A program made the position numbers and the translations under genes. Under the pieces are notes generated by a model. That model had not been told where the DNA came from. It saw nothing but the letters and a program-made list of their open reading frames with translations, and ran no database searches. From positions 1,659,001 through 1,723,000 of the forward strand of contig NZ_CP113524.1 in NCBI RefSeq assembly GCF_026723765.1: a DNA stretch of 64,000 nucleotides. The letters run 5' to 3'. Positions 8,592-17,487 of this stretch are shown one piece after another. The stretch is from Lacrimispora xylanolytica (lineage in GTDB: Bacteria > Bacillota > Clostridia > Lachnospirales > Lachnospiraceae). Position 1 is the first letter of the stretch, and the number at the start of each line of letters is the position of its first letter.

Positions 8592-9584
8592 ATGAAGCTT
8601 GGTATTGCAGGAACAGGAATGATAGTAAAGGATTTTTTATCCGTCAGTGACCAGATAAAAGGTTTGCTTATAGGGGCAATTTTAAGCACTCCTAAAAGTG
8701 AAGCTTCGGCGAGAGAGCTTGCGGCTCAATATGGAATCGAGAAGGTGTACACCCAGTATGACCAGCTTTTAATTAGTGATGTGGACACGATTTATGTGGC
8801 ATTGCCCAATCACCTTCATTTTCCGTTTGCCAAAGAGGCTTTAGAGGCAGGAAAACATGTAATTGTTGAAAAACCCTTTACTACCAATGTTTCAGAAGCT
8901 TTGATATTAAGTGATCTGGCTCGGGAAAAGGGTTTGTTTCTGATAGAAGCGGTTACCACGCTGTATCTCCCGAATTATAAAAAAATAAAAGAAATGCTGC
9001 CTGAGCTTGGAGATATAAAGATAGTACAATGTAATTTCTCTCAGTATTCTTCTCGTTATGATTCCTTTAAACAGGGCATGGTCCTTCCGGCCTTTGATCC
9101 CTGCTATTCCGGCGGTGCTCTCATGGATATTAATATCTATAACCTGCATTACGTGACCGGTTTATTTGGAGAGCCAAAAGGGGTAGAGTATTATCCCAAC
9201 ATCGAGAGGGGGATTGATACCTCAGGCATATTAATTCTCAGCTATTCTGGTTTTCAGTGTACCCTGACAGGTGCTAAGGACTGCTCCAGTCCGGCTGTAT
9301 ACAGAATACAGGGAGACAGAGGATATCTGTTTCAGGAGACAACAGCCAATGTATGCGGAGAAATAAATGTTGTGTCCAATGATGGGACAAGGGTAGTAAT
9401 GAATGAAAACCACAGGAATCACCGCATGATAGATGAGTTTACAGAGTTTCAGGAAATGATAGATAATCACAGGCTTTTAAAGTGCTATGATCTTCTGGAC
9501 CACACCCTTTTGGTCAGTAAAATTCAAACGGAGGCAAGAAAAAAGGCAGGAATTTATTTTTACGGGGAGAAAGAAAATTTATAA
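8592..9584 (+). CDS. Gfo/Idh/MocA family NAD(P)-dependent oxidoreductase
   Basis: A 330-residue protein. The N-terminal Rossmann domain has GIAGTGMI, and the catalytic-domain EKPF motif (residues about 94-97) follows ALEAGKHVIV. A C-terminal alpha/beta substrate domain contains GGALMDINIYNL, where the family usually has GG.l.D.g.y. Relatives oxidise sugars, inositols or their phosphates. AAGGAGA precedes ATG 8592. It is the last gene of the 6599-9584 run, and a strong promoter and T-box leader start immediately after its stop. The substrate cannot be read from the sequence. Confidence 0.88.
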   Translation: MKLGIAGTGMIVKDFLSVSDQIKGLLIGAILSTPKSEASARELAAQYGIEKVYTQYDQLLISDVDTIYVALPNHLHFPFAKEALEAGKHVIVEKPFTTNVSEALILSDLAREKGLFLIEAVTTLYLPNYKKIKEMLPELGDIKIVQCNFSQYSSRYDSFKQGMVLPAFDPCYSGGALMDINIYNLHYVTGLFGEPKGVEYYPNIERGIDTSGILILSYSGFQCTLTGAKDCSSPAVYRIQGDRGYLFQETTANVCGEINVVSNDGTRVVMNENHRNHRMIDEFTEFQEMIDNHRLLKCYDLLDHTLLVSKIQTEARKKAGIYFYGEKENL

Positions 9585-9613
9585 TTGACAATTATTCCCC
9601 CCTGTGCTATGAT
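9585..9613 (+). promoter_or_regulatory. alaA: consensus sigma-A promoter for the T-box/alaA operon
   Basis: TTGACA (9585-9590), a 17-base spacer and TATGAT (9608-9613) form a near-perfect housekeeping promoter. Transcription would begin near 9620, exactly where the T-box leader begins. Confidence 0.85.
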
Positions 9614-9619
9614 TGCGGA

Positions 9620-9888
9620 AATAGTGAAAAGGCGATGAAGAGAAATAGTACATATTCGCGGAATTTCAGAGAGAAGATGGTTGGTGCGAATCTTCATTCC
9701 AAGGTATGGAAGCAGTCTCGGAGCTTTGGACCGAACGGTGATTTTTTCCTTAGTAGGCTCCAACGTATTCCCACGTTACAGGGACTCGGTATGATAGTAC
9801 CGTAAGAGTGCAGAGAATTCTCTGAATTTAGGTGGTAACACGGATTGTATATTCGCCCTAAGCGTTTCGACGCTTAGGGCTTTTTTTT
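9620..9888 (+). ncRNA. T-box riboswitch leader, probably alanine-specific
   Basis: The leader has all major T-box parts in order: the S-turn AGTA (9647-9650), helix strands CATA and GGAAT pairing with ATTCC and TATG, the AGAGA distal bulge (9668-9672), an apical hairpin GAAGAT/ATCTTC with GGTTGGTGCGA, the T-box antiterminator core TTTAGGTGGTAACACGG (near 9827-9843), and a terminator (GCCCTAAGCG/CGCTTAGGGC, 9855-9880, then eight T). Uncharged tRNA binding favours read-through. The triplet in the specifier position after TATG-GAA is GCA (9712-9714), an alanine codon. This agrees with the downstream gene, alaA. The T-box call is near certain; the specifier assignment is moderate because the neighbouring triplets GAA or GTC could be argued. 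Confidence 0.93.
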
Positions 9889-9924
9889 ATTTCATATTAC
9901 GCAGAAAAAGAAGGAGAGAAAATT

Positions 9925-11145
9925 ATGAAGACATTTGAAAAATCTGCAAAACTGAACTACGTGTGTTATGATATCAGAGGGCCGGTTATGGATGAGGCCA
10001 ACAAAATGATTGACCAGGGGATTGATATCCTGAAGTTGAATATAGGAAATCCTGCTCCCTTCGGATTTCGGGCGCCGGAAGAGCTGTTAAGACTTATGAA
10101 TGAGAATCTATGCAACACAGAAGGCTATTCCGATTCCAAGGGTCTTTTATCTGCGAGAAAATCCATTGTGGAATATTGCAGAAAAAAAGGAATCCATCAG
10201 GTGACCACTGACGATGTCTATACAGGAAACGGAGTCAGCGAGCTGATTACCCTATCCATGCAGGGACTTTTAAATCCTGGTGATGAGATTTTAGTTCCCT
10301 CTCCGGATTACCCCTTGTGGACTGCTTCCGTCACACTTGCAGGCGGAAGTGCAGTTCATTATATCTGCGATGAGCAGTCAGAATGGTATCCGGATATTCA
10401 GGACATTAAAAGTAAGATTACAAGCAGAACAAAAGGCATTGTTGTCATTAACCCAAACAATCCAACAGGAGCCTTATATCCCAGGGAGCTTCTTTTGGAA
10501 ATCACAGAGCTGTCCAGACAGAACGGACTGATCATCTTTGCCGATGAGATTTATGACAGACTGGTGCTTGATGAAGAGGAGCACGTATCCATCGCATCCC
10601 TTGCACCGGACCTTTTGACCATTACCTTTAACGGTCTGTCCAAATCCCATCTAATCGCAGGTTATCGCTGCGGCTGGATGTGCCTGTGCGGAGATAAATC
10701 CTTTGCGAAGGGATATGTGGAGGGAATCAATCTTTTATCCTCCATGAGGCTATGCTCCAATGTTCCTGCCCAGTCCGTCATCAGTGCTGCCCTTGACATG
10801 GAAGAGGAGACAAAACAGCTCCTTGTACCAGGGGGTAGGGTCTACGAGCAGAGAGAATACATATACCACGCATTGAATGCGATTCCAGGAATCTCTGTGG
10901 TAAAGCCGAAAGCTGCCTTTTATATGTTCCCGAAAATCGATACGAAACGGTTCCAGATTGAGGATGACGAAAGGTTTGTTTTAGACTTCTTAAAGGAGAA
11001 GCAGATCCTTCTGACCCATGGCGGCGGCTTTCATTGGGAAACGCCGGATCATTTCCGGGTGGTCTATCTGCCGGAGATCAATCAGCTGAAAACTGCCTGT
11101 GAAAAGCTGTCTGATTTCCTGTCTTATTACAAGCAGAAACACTGA
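9925..11145 (+). CDS. alaA: alanine-synthesising aminotransferase AlaA (glutamate-pyruvate type)
   Basis: A 406-residue fold-I PLP aminotransferase. It resembles E. coli AlaA strongly from the N-terminus (KSAKLNYVCYDIRGPV, KLNIGNPAPFGF) through GNGVSELI, the DYPLW and NPNNPTGA blocks, and the PLP lysine in NGLSKSHLIAGYRCGW (about Lys240). AlaA makes L-alanine from pyruvate using glutamate. The gene sits directly behind a T-box leader whose apparent specifier is an Ala codon, so alanine starvation should raise expression. It is followed 19 bases later by an MFS gene in the same transcript. The start ATG 9925 has GGAGAG upstream. Confidence 0.92.
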   Translation: MKTFEKSAKLNYVCYDIRGPVMDEANKMIDQGIDILKLNIGNPAPFGFRAPEELLRLMNENLCNTEGYSDSKGLLSARKSIVEYCRKKGIHQVTTDDVYTGNGVSELITLSMQGLLNPGDEILVPSPDYPLWTASVTLAGGSAVHYICDEQSEWYPDIQDIKSKITSRTKGIVVINPNNPTGALYPRELLLEITELSRQNGLIIFADEIYDRLVLDEEEHVSIASLAPDLLTITFNGLSKSHLIAGYRCGWMCLCGDKSFAKGYVEGINLLSSMRLCSNVPAQSVISAALDMEEETKQLLVPGGRVYEQREYIYHALNAIPGISVVKPKAAFYMFPKIDTKRFQIEDDERFVLDFLKEKQILLTHGGGFHWETPDHFRVVYLPEINQLKTACEKLSDFLSYYKQKH

Positions 11146-11164
11146 TTCAGGCAAAAGGAGGGCT

Positions 11165-12301
11165 ATGAGATATAGAAAATTAGCAGTGCCGGTGATGTTA
11201 GTATCTCTGCCGGTGATTATGTTTGAAGGTCTTTTTCCGCTTTACACAAAACAGCTGGGTTACTCAACGTTTCAAATGACCATTTTTTATTCTGCCTTCG
11301 CTCTGGCAGGGCTTGTGATGAGGTTTTTCATGGGAAAGCTTTCTGATAAGTATACCCGGCGAAGGGTGTTCCTTTTCGCGGTCTTATTGTATGCAGCTGC
11401 CTATATATCCCTGTCCGGGGCGGTATCCATGCCTCATATCATGGCAGCAAGATTCATTCAGGGAGCCGCCGGCATTTTACTCACCCTTTCTGTGGTTGGA
11501 GTTATTACCGATGAAAATGATAAGTTCGCCCAGACCATGGGCCGGTTTGACAGTAACCGGAACCTGGGGGGAATGATTGGGGTAGGGCTTTGCTTTCTGA
11601 TTTTCACCAATTACGATTTGCTCTCAGGCTGGAACATATTCTTTCTATGTTGTTTTGGAGCTTCCCTGTCCGCATATTTATATAGCCTTGTGAAAGTCAG
11701 AAAGCAGGAAAAAGCAAACGTCCCCCGGAAGGCTAAGGTTGTATTTTCAGTTGAAAAGAAGAAGCTATGGATATTTAACCTGTTTTTCTGCCTCTTTGCA
11801 AGCATGACCGGAGTTCTGCTGATTCCATATGTGACAGCAGCTTTTGACTTAGGAATGGAATCCCTAATATCTGTTTTCTTTTTTCCTATGGTTGTTTCTT
11901 CCTTTGCAGGCCCTCATCTTGGGCGGCTGGGAGATACCTTTGGCTACCGAAGGGTCATGATTTTATCTGCCTTTTTATTAGCCCTTATAGCTATTTTAGT
12001 TCCCATGATTCATACCCCTGACAGCTTTACCATCATCTGGACCCTTTATGTTTTATCCATCTCTGCGCTGGACTATTCCATGGATGCTTTGTTTGTTCAG
12101 GGAATAGAGGAACATGTGATAGGGGATTATTATGGAAAGTATGCCTTTGGCTCGAACATTGGTCATATTCTGGGACCATTGGCGGGAGGATACTTATTTG
12201 ACCATCTGGGAATCAGCACTCCCTATATTACCTTTTCTGTGTGCATGTTATTCTTTGCAGCGGCGTGTATCCGGTATATGCCAAAAGGGAACAGAACTTA
12301 A
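11165..12301 (+). CDS. MFS transporter co-transcribed with alaA
   Basis: A 378-residue membrane protein with about 12 hydrophobic segments. The MFS loop-2/3 motif appears as GKLSDKYTRRRV, repeated in weaker form as GRLGDTFGYRRV in the second half. AAGGAGG ends four bases before ATG 11165; the frame is open earlier but only inside alaA. It shares the T-box-controlled transcript of alaA, so an alanine, peptide or related amino-acid link is plausible, though the family itself (drug or sugar efflux type) does not show the substrate. A 15-bp hairpin terminator follows 34 bases after its stop. Confidence 0.85.
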   Translation: MRYRKLAVPVMLVSLPVIMFEGLFPLYTKQLGYSTFQMTIFYSAFALAGLVMRFFMGKLSDKYTRRRVFLFAVLLYAAAYISLSGAVSMPHIMAARFIQGAAGILLTLSVVGVITDENDKFAQTMGRFDSNRNLGGMIGVGLCFLIFTNYDLLSGWNIFFLCCFGASLSAYLYSLVKVRKQEKANVPRKAKVVFSVEKKKLWIFNLFFCLFASMTGVLLIPYVTAAFDLGMESLISVFFFPMVVSSFAGPHLGRLGDTFGYRRVMILSAFLLALIAILVPMIHTPDSFTIIWTLYVLSISALDYSMDALFVQGIEEHVIGDYYGKYAFGSNIGHILGPLAGGYLFDHLGISTPYITFSVCMLFFAAACIRYMPKGNRT

Positions 12302-12335
12302 TCATCTAAGAGTGTTTTAACGCGATTGAAATAAT

Positions 12336-12385
12336 ATGCCTCATGGACCAGCATCTGATATCTGTTGGTCTGTGGGGCATTTTTA
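12336..12385 (+). terminator. terminator of the alaA-MFS operon
   Basis: ATGCCTCATGGACCA pairs along its full length (with G-U pairs) with TGGTCTGTGGGGCAT and is followed by TTTTT. Confidence 0.88.
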
Positions 12386-12671
12386 AACTTTTTAGGGAAG
12401 CATGGAAGAAAGGTATGAACAATATAAAAAAACCAACTTAATTAATAAAAAAGTAAACATACATGCATGGTATTATTTGTTATAATAAAGAAAATGTGTA
12501 AAGTTTACAGTGAAATAGGGAAGGCGTATGGCTAAGATGGGGATAGAAAGGAGGGCAGAAGCACATATCCCTGAAGATATATGATCCGTAACGAAATATA
12601 GAGAGGAGGGAGACCAGTTTCAATTATTTTAAGATAGCATTTGATAATGTTAGAAAAAATGGAGGGTGTTT
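12386..12671 (+). promoter_or_regulatory. long leader before the arabinofuranosidase gene
   Basis: An extended -10 (TG-T-TATAAT, 12478-12486) suggests transcription from about 12493, leaving a leader of roughly 180 bases. It holds a GGGATA/TATCCC hairpin candidate and a possible 18-codon peptide from ATG 12528 behind GGGAAGGCG. I recognise no known riboswitch motif. An attenuator or leader peptide is possible but unproven. Confidence 0.4.
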
Positions 12672-14045
12672 ATGAGTAAATTATGGAAGCTTTTAGGCTT
12701 AATGCTTGTTTTGCTAACGTGTTTTCCTTTTGTAAGCTATGGGGATAATCCCATAATTACTGATGTCTTTACCGCAGATCCGGCAACGCTTGTGTATGAT
12801 GGAACCTGCTATGTATACGTTGGGCACGACGAGAATGATGCGCCCAATACGGGATATAAAATGGTGGACTGGAAAGTCTATTCCTCTACCGATATGGTAA
12901 ATTGGACGGACAGGGGAACCGCTCTTACCGCCAAGACCTTCAGCTGGTCAGGCGGAGATGCCAATGCAGCCCAGTGTATCTATCGGAACGGAAAGTTTTA
13001 CTGGTATGTCAGCACCCATGACAAAACCAATCCGGGAGTGGCTATCGGTGTTGCGGTATCCGATAGCCCCACAGGTCCTTTTAAGGATGCCTTAGGGCGT
13101 GCTCTCATTACCAATGATATGACCAAATATGCGTCTCACTCATGGGATGATCTGGACCCTACCGTATTTATTGACGATGATGGACAGGCATATTTATACT
13201 GGGGAAACAAAGCCTGCTATTGGGTTAAGCTGAATGATGATATGATTAGCTTAAAGGGGGCAATTACAGCCATTCCAATCACAAAAGAAGCCTTTGGACC
13301 AGGGTTTGAGGAGGCTCCCTGGCTGTATAAAAGGAATGGATTATACTATCTTTTATATGCCTCCGGATTTCCTGAGAGCATCGCATATTCTACCAGCAGC
13401 AGCCCTGCAGGTCCTTGGACTTACCGTGGGATTATTATGAAACCGACTCCTACAAGCACCACCATTCACCCGGCAATTGTAGATTATAAGGGAGCTTCTT
13501 ACTTTTTATACCACAATGGATCATTGCCCGGAGGCGGGAGCTATAAGCGTTCCGTCTGTATACAGAAGTTTCAATATAATTCAGATGGGACCATACCCTT
13601 ACTTACAGATACAACCACAGGCCTTAACGGGACCATGAGCCGTATGAAGTCCTATAATTTCCAGAATATGTACTGGAGGAATTCAGACTTTAACGTGAAA
13701 ATAGAAGCAAACGTAACTCCGGCAACGGATCAATTCTGGCAGGTGGTACCTGGACTGGCAGATTCTACAGATGGCAATGTATCCTTCCGCTCGGTTTACT
13801 ATCCTGGGTATTACTTAAGACAAAATAACAATGAACTGAAGCTGGAGAAACAGGACGGCAGTACAAAATTTTCAAAAGATGCCACCTTTAAGAAGGTTCC
13901 TGGTCTAAAAGATTCAAGCTGGTCATCCTTCCAGTCCTTTGCTGCACCTGATTTATATATCAGACATAGTAATTATACCTTGAGGATGAGTACTATAAGT
14001 ACGGATCTGGACCGACAGGATGCCACCTTTCTAATCGGTAAGTAA
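12672..14045 (+). CDS. secreted GH43 arabinofuranosidase with C-terminal AbfB (CBM42) domain
   Basis: A 457-residue exo-enzyme that would release arabinose side chains from arabinan or arabinoxylan. A Sec signal peptide spans residues 1 to about 25 (hydrophobic LLGLMLVLLTCFPF, small residues before DNP). The five-bladed GH43 propeller shows the general base in FTADPA (Asp36), the DPTVFIDDDG block, and the acid Glu in FEEAPW. Residues about 320-457 form an arabinose-binding AbfB domain with the repeated pattern SFRSVYYPGYYLR and SFQSFAAPDLYIR. ATG 12672 fits GGAGGG at 12661-12666 better than the GTG at 12666, which overlaps it. It is a single-gene unit with its own terminator. Confidence 0.9.
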   Translation: MSKLWKLLGLMLVLLTCFPFVSYGDNPIITDVFTADPATLVYDGTCYVYVGHDENDAPNTGYKMVDWKVYSSTDMVNWTDRGTALTAKTFSWSGGDANAAQCIYRNGKFYWYVSTHDKTNPGVAIGVAVSDSPTGPFKDALGRALITNDMTKYASHSWDDLDPTVFIDDDGQAYLYWGNKACYWVKLNDDMISLKGAITAIPITKEAFGPGFEEAPWLYKRNGLYYLLYASGFPESIAYSTSSSPAGPWTYRGIIMKPTPTSTTIHPAIVDYKGASYFLYHNGSLPGGGSYKRSVCIQKFQYNSDGTIPLLTDTTTGLNGTMSRMKSYNFQNMYWRNSDFNVKIEANVTPATDQFWQVVPGLADSTDGNVSFRSVYYPGYYLRQNNNELKLEKQDGSTKFSKDATFKKVPGLKDSSWSSFQSFAAPDLYIRHSNYTLRMSTISTDLDRQDATFLIGK

Positions 14046-14053
14046 AAGCTAAT

Positions 14054-14126
14054 AAAAAAAGCCTTGTCTTTGATTCGTAAATAGCCCGTTTAAGGGCATA
14101 TCAAACAATCAATGACAAGGCTTTTT
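14054..14126. terminator. bidirectional terminator with forked stem
   Basis: GCCTTGTC...GACAAGGC arms (14061-14068 and 14114-14121) continue into TTGATT/AATCAA, enclose a smaller GCCC/GGGC hairpin, and are flanked by A and T runs. It serves the GH43 gene and, on the other strand, the DsbA-family gene. Confidence 0.8.
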
Positions 14127-14160
14127 CCTTTGACAGGGATAATAGCTAAAGCAACGGAAG

Positions 14161-14793
14161 TTACTTATGATACGCTTTGTTTAATGCATTCAGAATGTAA
14201 TCAGGGCTTTGAGCACCAGATATTACATATTTGCCGTCAATAATAAAGTGGGGGATGCTGTTAATTCCAAGCTTTGCGGCTTCTTCTTCGTCTCTTTGTA
14301 CCTGAGAGGATAGGGTACCATTCTCATACTGGGATTGGAAGTGGGTCAAATCCACGCCCAGGTCTTTGGTAAGCTGAAAGAGAACTTCTTTGTCTTCTAA
14401 GTGGAGTCCCTGAGTGAAGACCCCTTCAAACAGGCGGCGGATCAGTTCCAGATTCTTTCCCTGACCAGCAGCATAGTGTACCAATTCATGGGCCAGCCTG
14501 GTACGTTCCACTTGAAACAAGTCAAAGCGGATATTGAGTCCCACCTGTCTGCCTGCTTCTGTAATACTGTCATTGTTGGCTTTTGCCTGGGCATAGCTGA
14601 CATGATACTTATCTGCAATAATCTGGTTAATGTCTTTGCCTTTGGTGGAATCGGATGCCATATTAAGCTCAAAGCTTTTGAAAATCAGTTCCACCTCATC
14701 ACGGTGTTCAAATTTTTCCAGTGCAAGTTCCAGCTTCCGTTCTCCCAGATAGCAGTACGGGCAGACGAAATCAAACCATAGTTCAATTCTCAT
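14161..14793 (-). CDS. DsbA-family (FrnE-like) thiol oxidoreductase
   Basis: A 210-residue thioredoxin-fold protein with an inserted helical domain. The active site is CPYC (residues 11-14, in FDFVCPYCYLGE), and the cis-proline loop is SIPHFII near residue 185. No signal peptide is present, so like FrnE/YwbO proteins it probably works in the cytosol, perhaps as a disulfide or glutathione-type isomerase under oxidative stress. It has its own consensus promoter (14873-14901), so it is not simply the last gene of the Dlt-like operon upstream. The substrate is unknown. Confidence 0.9.
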   Translation of the reverse strand: MRIELWFDFVCPYCYLGERKLELALEKFEHRDEVELIFKSFELNMASDSTKGKDINQIIADKYHVSYAQAKANNDSITEAGRQVGLNIRFDLFQVERTRLAHELVHYAAGQGKNLELIRRLFEGVFTQGLHLEDKEVLFQLTKDLGVDLTHFQSQYENGTLSSQVQRDEEEAAKLGINSIPHFIIDGKYVISGAQSPDYILNALNKAYHK

Positions 14794-14872
14794 AAAACAA
14801 ACTCCTTTCTATTCCAGAGGAATGGAGTGACATTGTTTAAGTGTAACTAATAAAATTACAGTTATTAATATC

Positions 14873-14901
14873 ATTATAAAGTTCTATGAGAATTTTGTCA
14901 A
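14873..14901 (-). promoter_or_regulatory. consensus promoter of the DsbA-family gene
   Basis: On the minus strand TTGACA, a 17-base spacer and TATAAT match the sigma-A consensus exactly. A TAACT/AGTTA inverted pair lies just downstream (about 14845-14865) and might be an operator. Confidence 0.8.
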
Positions 14902-14923
14902 TACTGGAAGCTTAAATTAGGGG

Positions 14924-15889
14924 TTACTCTTGTTTGGTCAGCTTTTTATATGCCACCAGGTCCTGGTTCCAGGAATCATAGGTTTTGTCCTTACGGTGAT
15001 CGGTCAGAATTCCTTGCTTCGATAAATAAGAACCGATATAGCCTGATATTTTAACACTGCCGAAGTAATTTGGATGATCTCCCTCATCTCTGGTATCCTT
15101 ATTCCAGTCCATAGGAACTTCAGAAGTCATAAGATTAAGATCAAGGAAGGTAAGCTGGTTCTTTTCTGCAAGGGAAACTGCGGTATTGTGCTTGCCTGGA
15201 GTCCAGTTCTTAGGGGTAGGTACAGAGTAAAGAACCAGTTGAATGTTCTGTTCCCTGCAAAGCTCAATAATTTTATTAATATACTCCATAGGCTGGTCAC
15301 CAATGGGATAAACGGAATCACTTTCCCTTATATAGGGTCCGCCTTTGTAGGGATTTATTACTGGTACATATTTAAAGCCCTTATAGGTGTTGACCGGTCC
15401 GTCAGCCGCCTTATTTTTTAAATTTCTCAACATATTTAAGTGGAAATATTTCCAGTTGCTGTGGAATTTGTAAACTGGGAACATATTCTTCATGTTCTCG
15501 TCCACCATATTATCCAGCGCACTTAGATATTCAAAATCCCTGTAAAATGCGTTTGTTTCCAGAAAAACAATTTTAGGGGTTTGCTTTTTTAAGACCTTCT
15601 CAAATAAGTAATAAGTATCCTGGAGCCGCTGTCCTGGTACTCCACAGTTATAACCTGTATAGCCGTAATCCTTCCAGATTTCCATGGGGGATATACTGGA
15701 TACGGCTTCGCTGTCACCGATAACGATATAATCAATGGTATTTTCAGCCTCACTTGTAATGCTGTTTGTTTTTTTATATAAACCGCTGTCCATGGTGTTG
15801 TTTGGAAGGATCAGATACGATAATCCATACAGCAAAATAAAAAGTCCGGATAGAAAAAGAACTATTTTGACCTTGTTATTGATTTTCAT
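14924..15889 (-). CDS. SGNH-fold/DltD-like protein, last gene of the Dlt-like operon
   Basis: A 321-residue protein with one N-terminal membrane anchor (residues about 9-28) and an outward-facing SGNH-hydrolase-like domain: IGDSEAV (Ser60), NCGVPGQ, and the C-terminal EGDHPN (Asp271, His272). The Dlt machine uses DltD, and alginate acetylation uses AlgJ/AlgX, both similarly anchored partners of an MBOAT protein. GAGGTGATGA precedes ATG 15889; an upstream frame extension lies inside the MBOAT gene and is rejected. It probably passes the acyl or aminoacyl group to the final polymer, or edits it. It starts 11 bases after the MBOAT stop. Confidence 0.8.
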   Translation of the reverse strand: MKINNKVKIVLFLSGLFILLYGLSYLILPNNTMDSGLYKKTNSITSEAENTIDYIVIGDSEAVSSISPMEIWKDYGYTGYNCGVPGQRLQDTYYLFEKVLKKQTPKIVFLETNAFYRDFEYLSALDNMVDENMKNMFPVYKFHSNWKYFHLNMLRNLKNKAADGPVNTYKGFKYVPVINPYKGGPYIRESDSVYPIGDQPMEYINKIIELCREQNIQLVLYSVPTPKNWTPGKHNTAVSLAEKNQLTFLDLNLMTSEVPMDWNKDTRDEGDHPNYFGSVKISGYIGSYLSKQGILTDHRKDKTYDSWNQDLVAYKKLTKQE

Positions 15890-15900
15890 TTCATCACCTC

Positions 15901-17484
15901 TTAAAATCCGGCATAAATTAATTTCACCGGTAAATATCCCTCGCCGTAAGCACCAAAAATAAGCACCACAAAAATTGCGGCATAAAGAAAGGCAAAACGG
16001 GCGGGCATGCGCCATGCAGAAACTTTATCACGAATGGAAATTCCCCGCTCATGAATCACTCCCACAATAAGAACCGTAAGGAGGCCAAAGAATGCGGCAT
16101 AGAAATCCTGAATGGATACCCCTAGCTTAAGGAGAGAACCGTCAGTCAGTACCGACCAGTGAAAACCGGTAAAAATGGAAGCGAACATCTGAAACCCTAA
16201 GGTCAAGTTTCTTGCAGCAAAAAACAGCTCGCCGACGAATACAATGATGAGAAGCTTTATAGTCTGAAACACACGGTAGAGAATACCTTCCCTGTTCATG
16301 TGAAGGGCATTTGTCACTGTCACGACCCATGGTTCCATAAGATTTTCCAAAAGTATGATCACTAAATAATACATTCCAAAAAAGATGTAATGCCAACCAG
16401 TTCCATGCCAGAATCCATTGGCCAGCCAGACTCCCAGCAGTGGAAGTGCGGAAGATAATATCTGACCTAAGTGCTTTCCAAATCGTTCCCGGGATTTTTT
16501 TCCCAGCTTTTTTCCGAATTTTGTCAAAGAGATGGGATAGAACACGTAATCCTTTAACCAGGTGCCAAGGGTAATGTGCCACCTCCTCCAAAATTCAGAC
16601 GCATTTTTTGCAAAAAAAGGCTGGCGGAAGTTTTCCGGTATAATAACACCAAAGATTTCTCCGGTACCAATGGTCATATCAATACAGCCTGAAAAGTCAG
16701 CATAGAGCTGGAACGTATATAAAACGGCACCAATAATAATCGTAATACCGCTGTAATTGCCAGGTGTATTAAAGATATTGTCCACAAGAGGATTTAATCG
16801 ATCTGCGATGATAAGCTTTTTAAACAATCCCCAAAGAACTCTTTGAAGACCATAGGTGAGGTTTTTATAATCCAGAGGCTTTCCGCTATAGAGAGAATCT
16901 GCTGTCTGATTGTAACGGCAGATGGGTCCTTCCATTAAAGAAGGGAAGAAGGCAAGATAAAGGGCAAGCCGCTCTAAATTATCATCAGGCTTGATTTTTT
17001 CGTAATAAACATCAACCAGATAAGATACTGCCTGCAAGGTGTAAAATGAGATTCCAATGGGTACTACAAAATGCAAGGCAGGCACTACTTCTTTAAAAGA
17101 AAAGATATGAAGTATGCCATTGATGTTCTTCACAAAGAAATTAGAGTATTTCAGCACAAGTAAAATGCCAAGCTGAAAACCAATGGAAAGCCATAGAATG
17201 CGGCGGCGTTTCCTTGCATAGACTGCTTTCAATGCCTTTTTGTCCTGGGAAGCCAAAAGCTCCCGTTCCCCCTCTGCTTTGCAATAGCCAAGCCACAAAC
17301 CACCATGATGGATGAGCAAGGTAGACAGCAGCAGGTATATCAGGAGCTTTCCACTGATGGAATAAAAGAAGATATAGCTGGCCAGTAAAAGGACCTTTGA
17401 ACGGTGGCGCTGGGGGCAGAAATAGTATGCCGCCAGCACCAGTGGGAAAAATGCAAAAAGGTAAAGGGGGGAAGTATACGTCAT
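15901..17484 (-). CDS. MBOAT-family membrane acyltransferase (DltB/AlgI-like)
   Basis: A 527-residue polytopic protein. It has the MBOAT core block ENFRQPFFAKNASEFWRRWHITLGTWLKDYVFYP and the catalytic histidine in NGFWHGTGWHYI (about residue 358). In DltB this protein takes the aminoacyl group from the carrier protein and moves it across the membrane. It begins three bases after the carrier-protein stop, with the ribosome site inside the carrier gene, so the two should be made together. Overall length is above DltB (about 400) and nearer AlgI/PatA-type proteins, so the acceptor may not be a teichoic acid. Confidence 0.88.
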   Translation of the reverse strand: MTYTSPLYLFAFFPLVLAAYYFCPQRHRSKVLLLASYIFFYSISGKLLIYLLLSTLLIHHGGLWLGYCKAEGERELLASQDKKALKAVYARKRRRILWLSIGFQLGILLVLKYSNFFVKNINGILHIFSFKEVVPALHFVVPIGISFYTLQAVSYLVDVYYEKIKPDDNLERLALYLAFFPSLMEGPICRYNQTADSLYSGKPLDYKNLTYGLQRVLWGLFKKLIIADRLNPLVDNIFNTPGNYSGITIIIGAVLYTFQLYADFSGCIDMTIGTGEIFGVIIPENFRQPFFAKNASEFWRRWHITLGTWLKDYVFYPISLTKFGKKLGKKSRERFGKHLGQILSSALPLLGVWLANGFWHGTGWHYIFFGMYYLVIILLENLMEPWVVTVTNALHMNREGILYRVFQTIKLLIIVFVGELFFAARNLTLGFQMFASIFTGFHWSVLTDGSLLKLGVSIQDFYAAFFGLLTVLIVGVIHERGISIRDKVSAWRMPARFAFLYAAIFVVLIFGAYGEGYLPVKLIYAGF

Positions 17485-17487
17485 CTT

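Noticed and set aside
12528-12584. 18-codon frame in the leader of the arabinofuranosidase gene
   Set aside because: Too short and without comparative support to list as a gene; mentioned only as part of the leader.
15890-16015. Upstream extension of the DltD-like frame
   Set aside because: It is the shadow of the MBOAT 3' end; the ribosome site GAGGTGATGA fits ATG 15889, which begins a membrane anchor.
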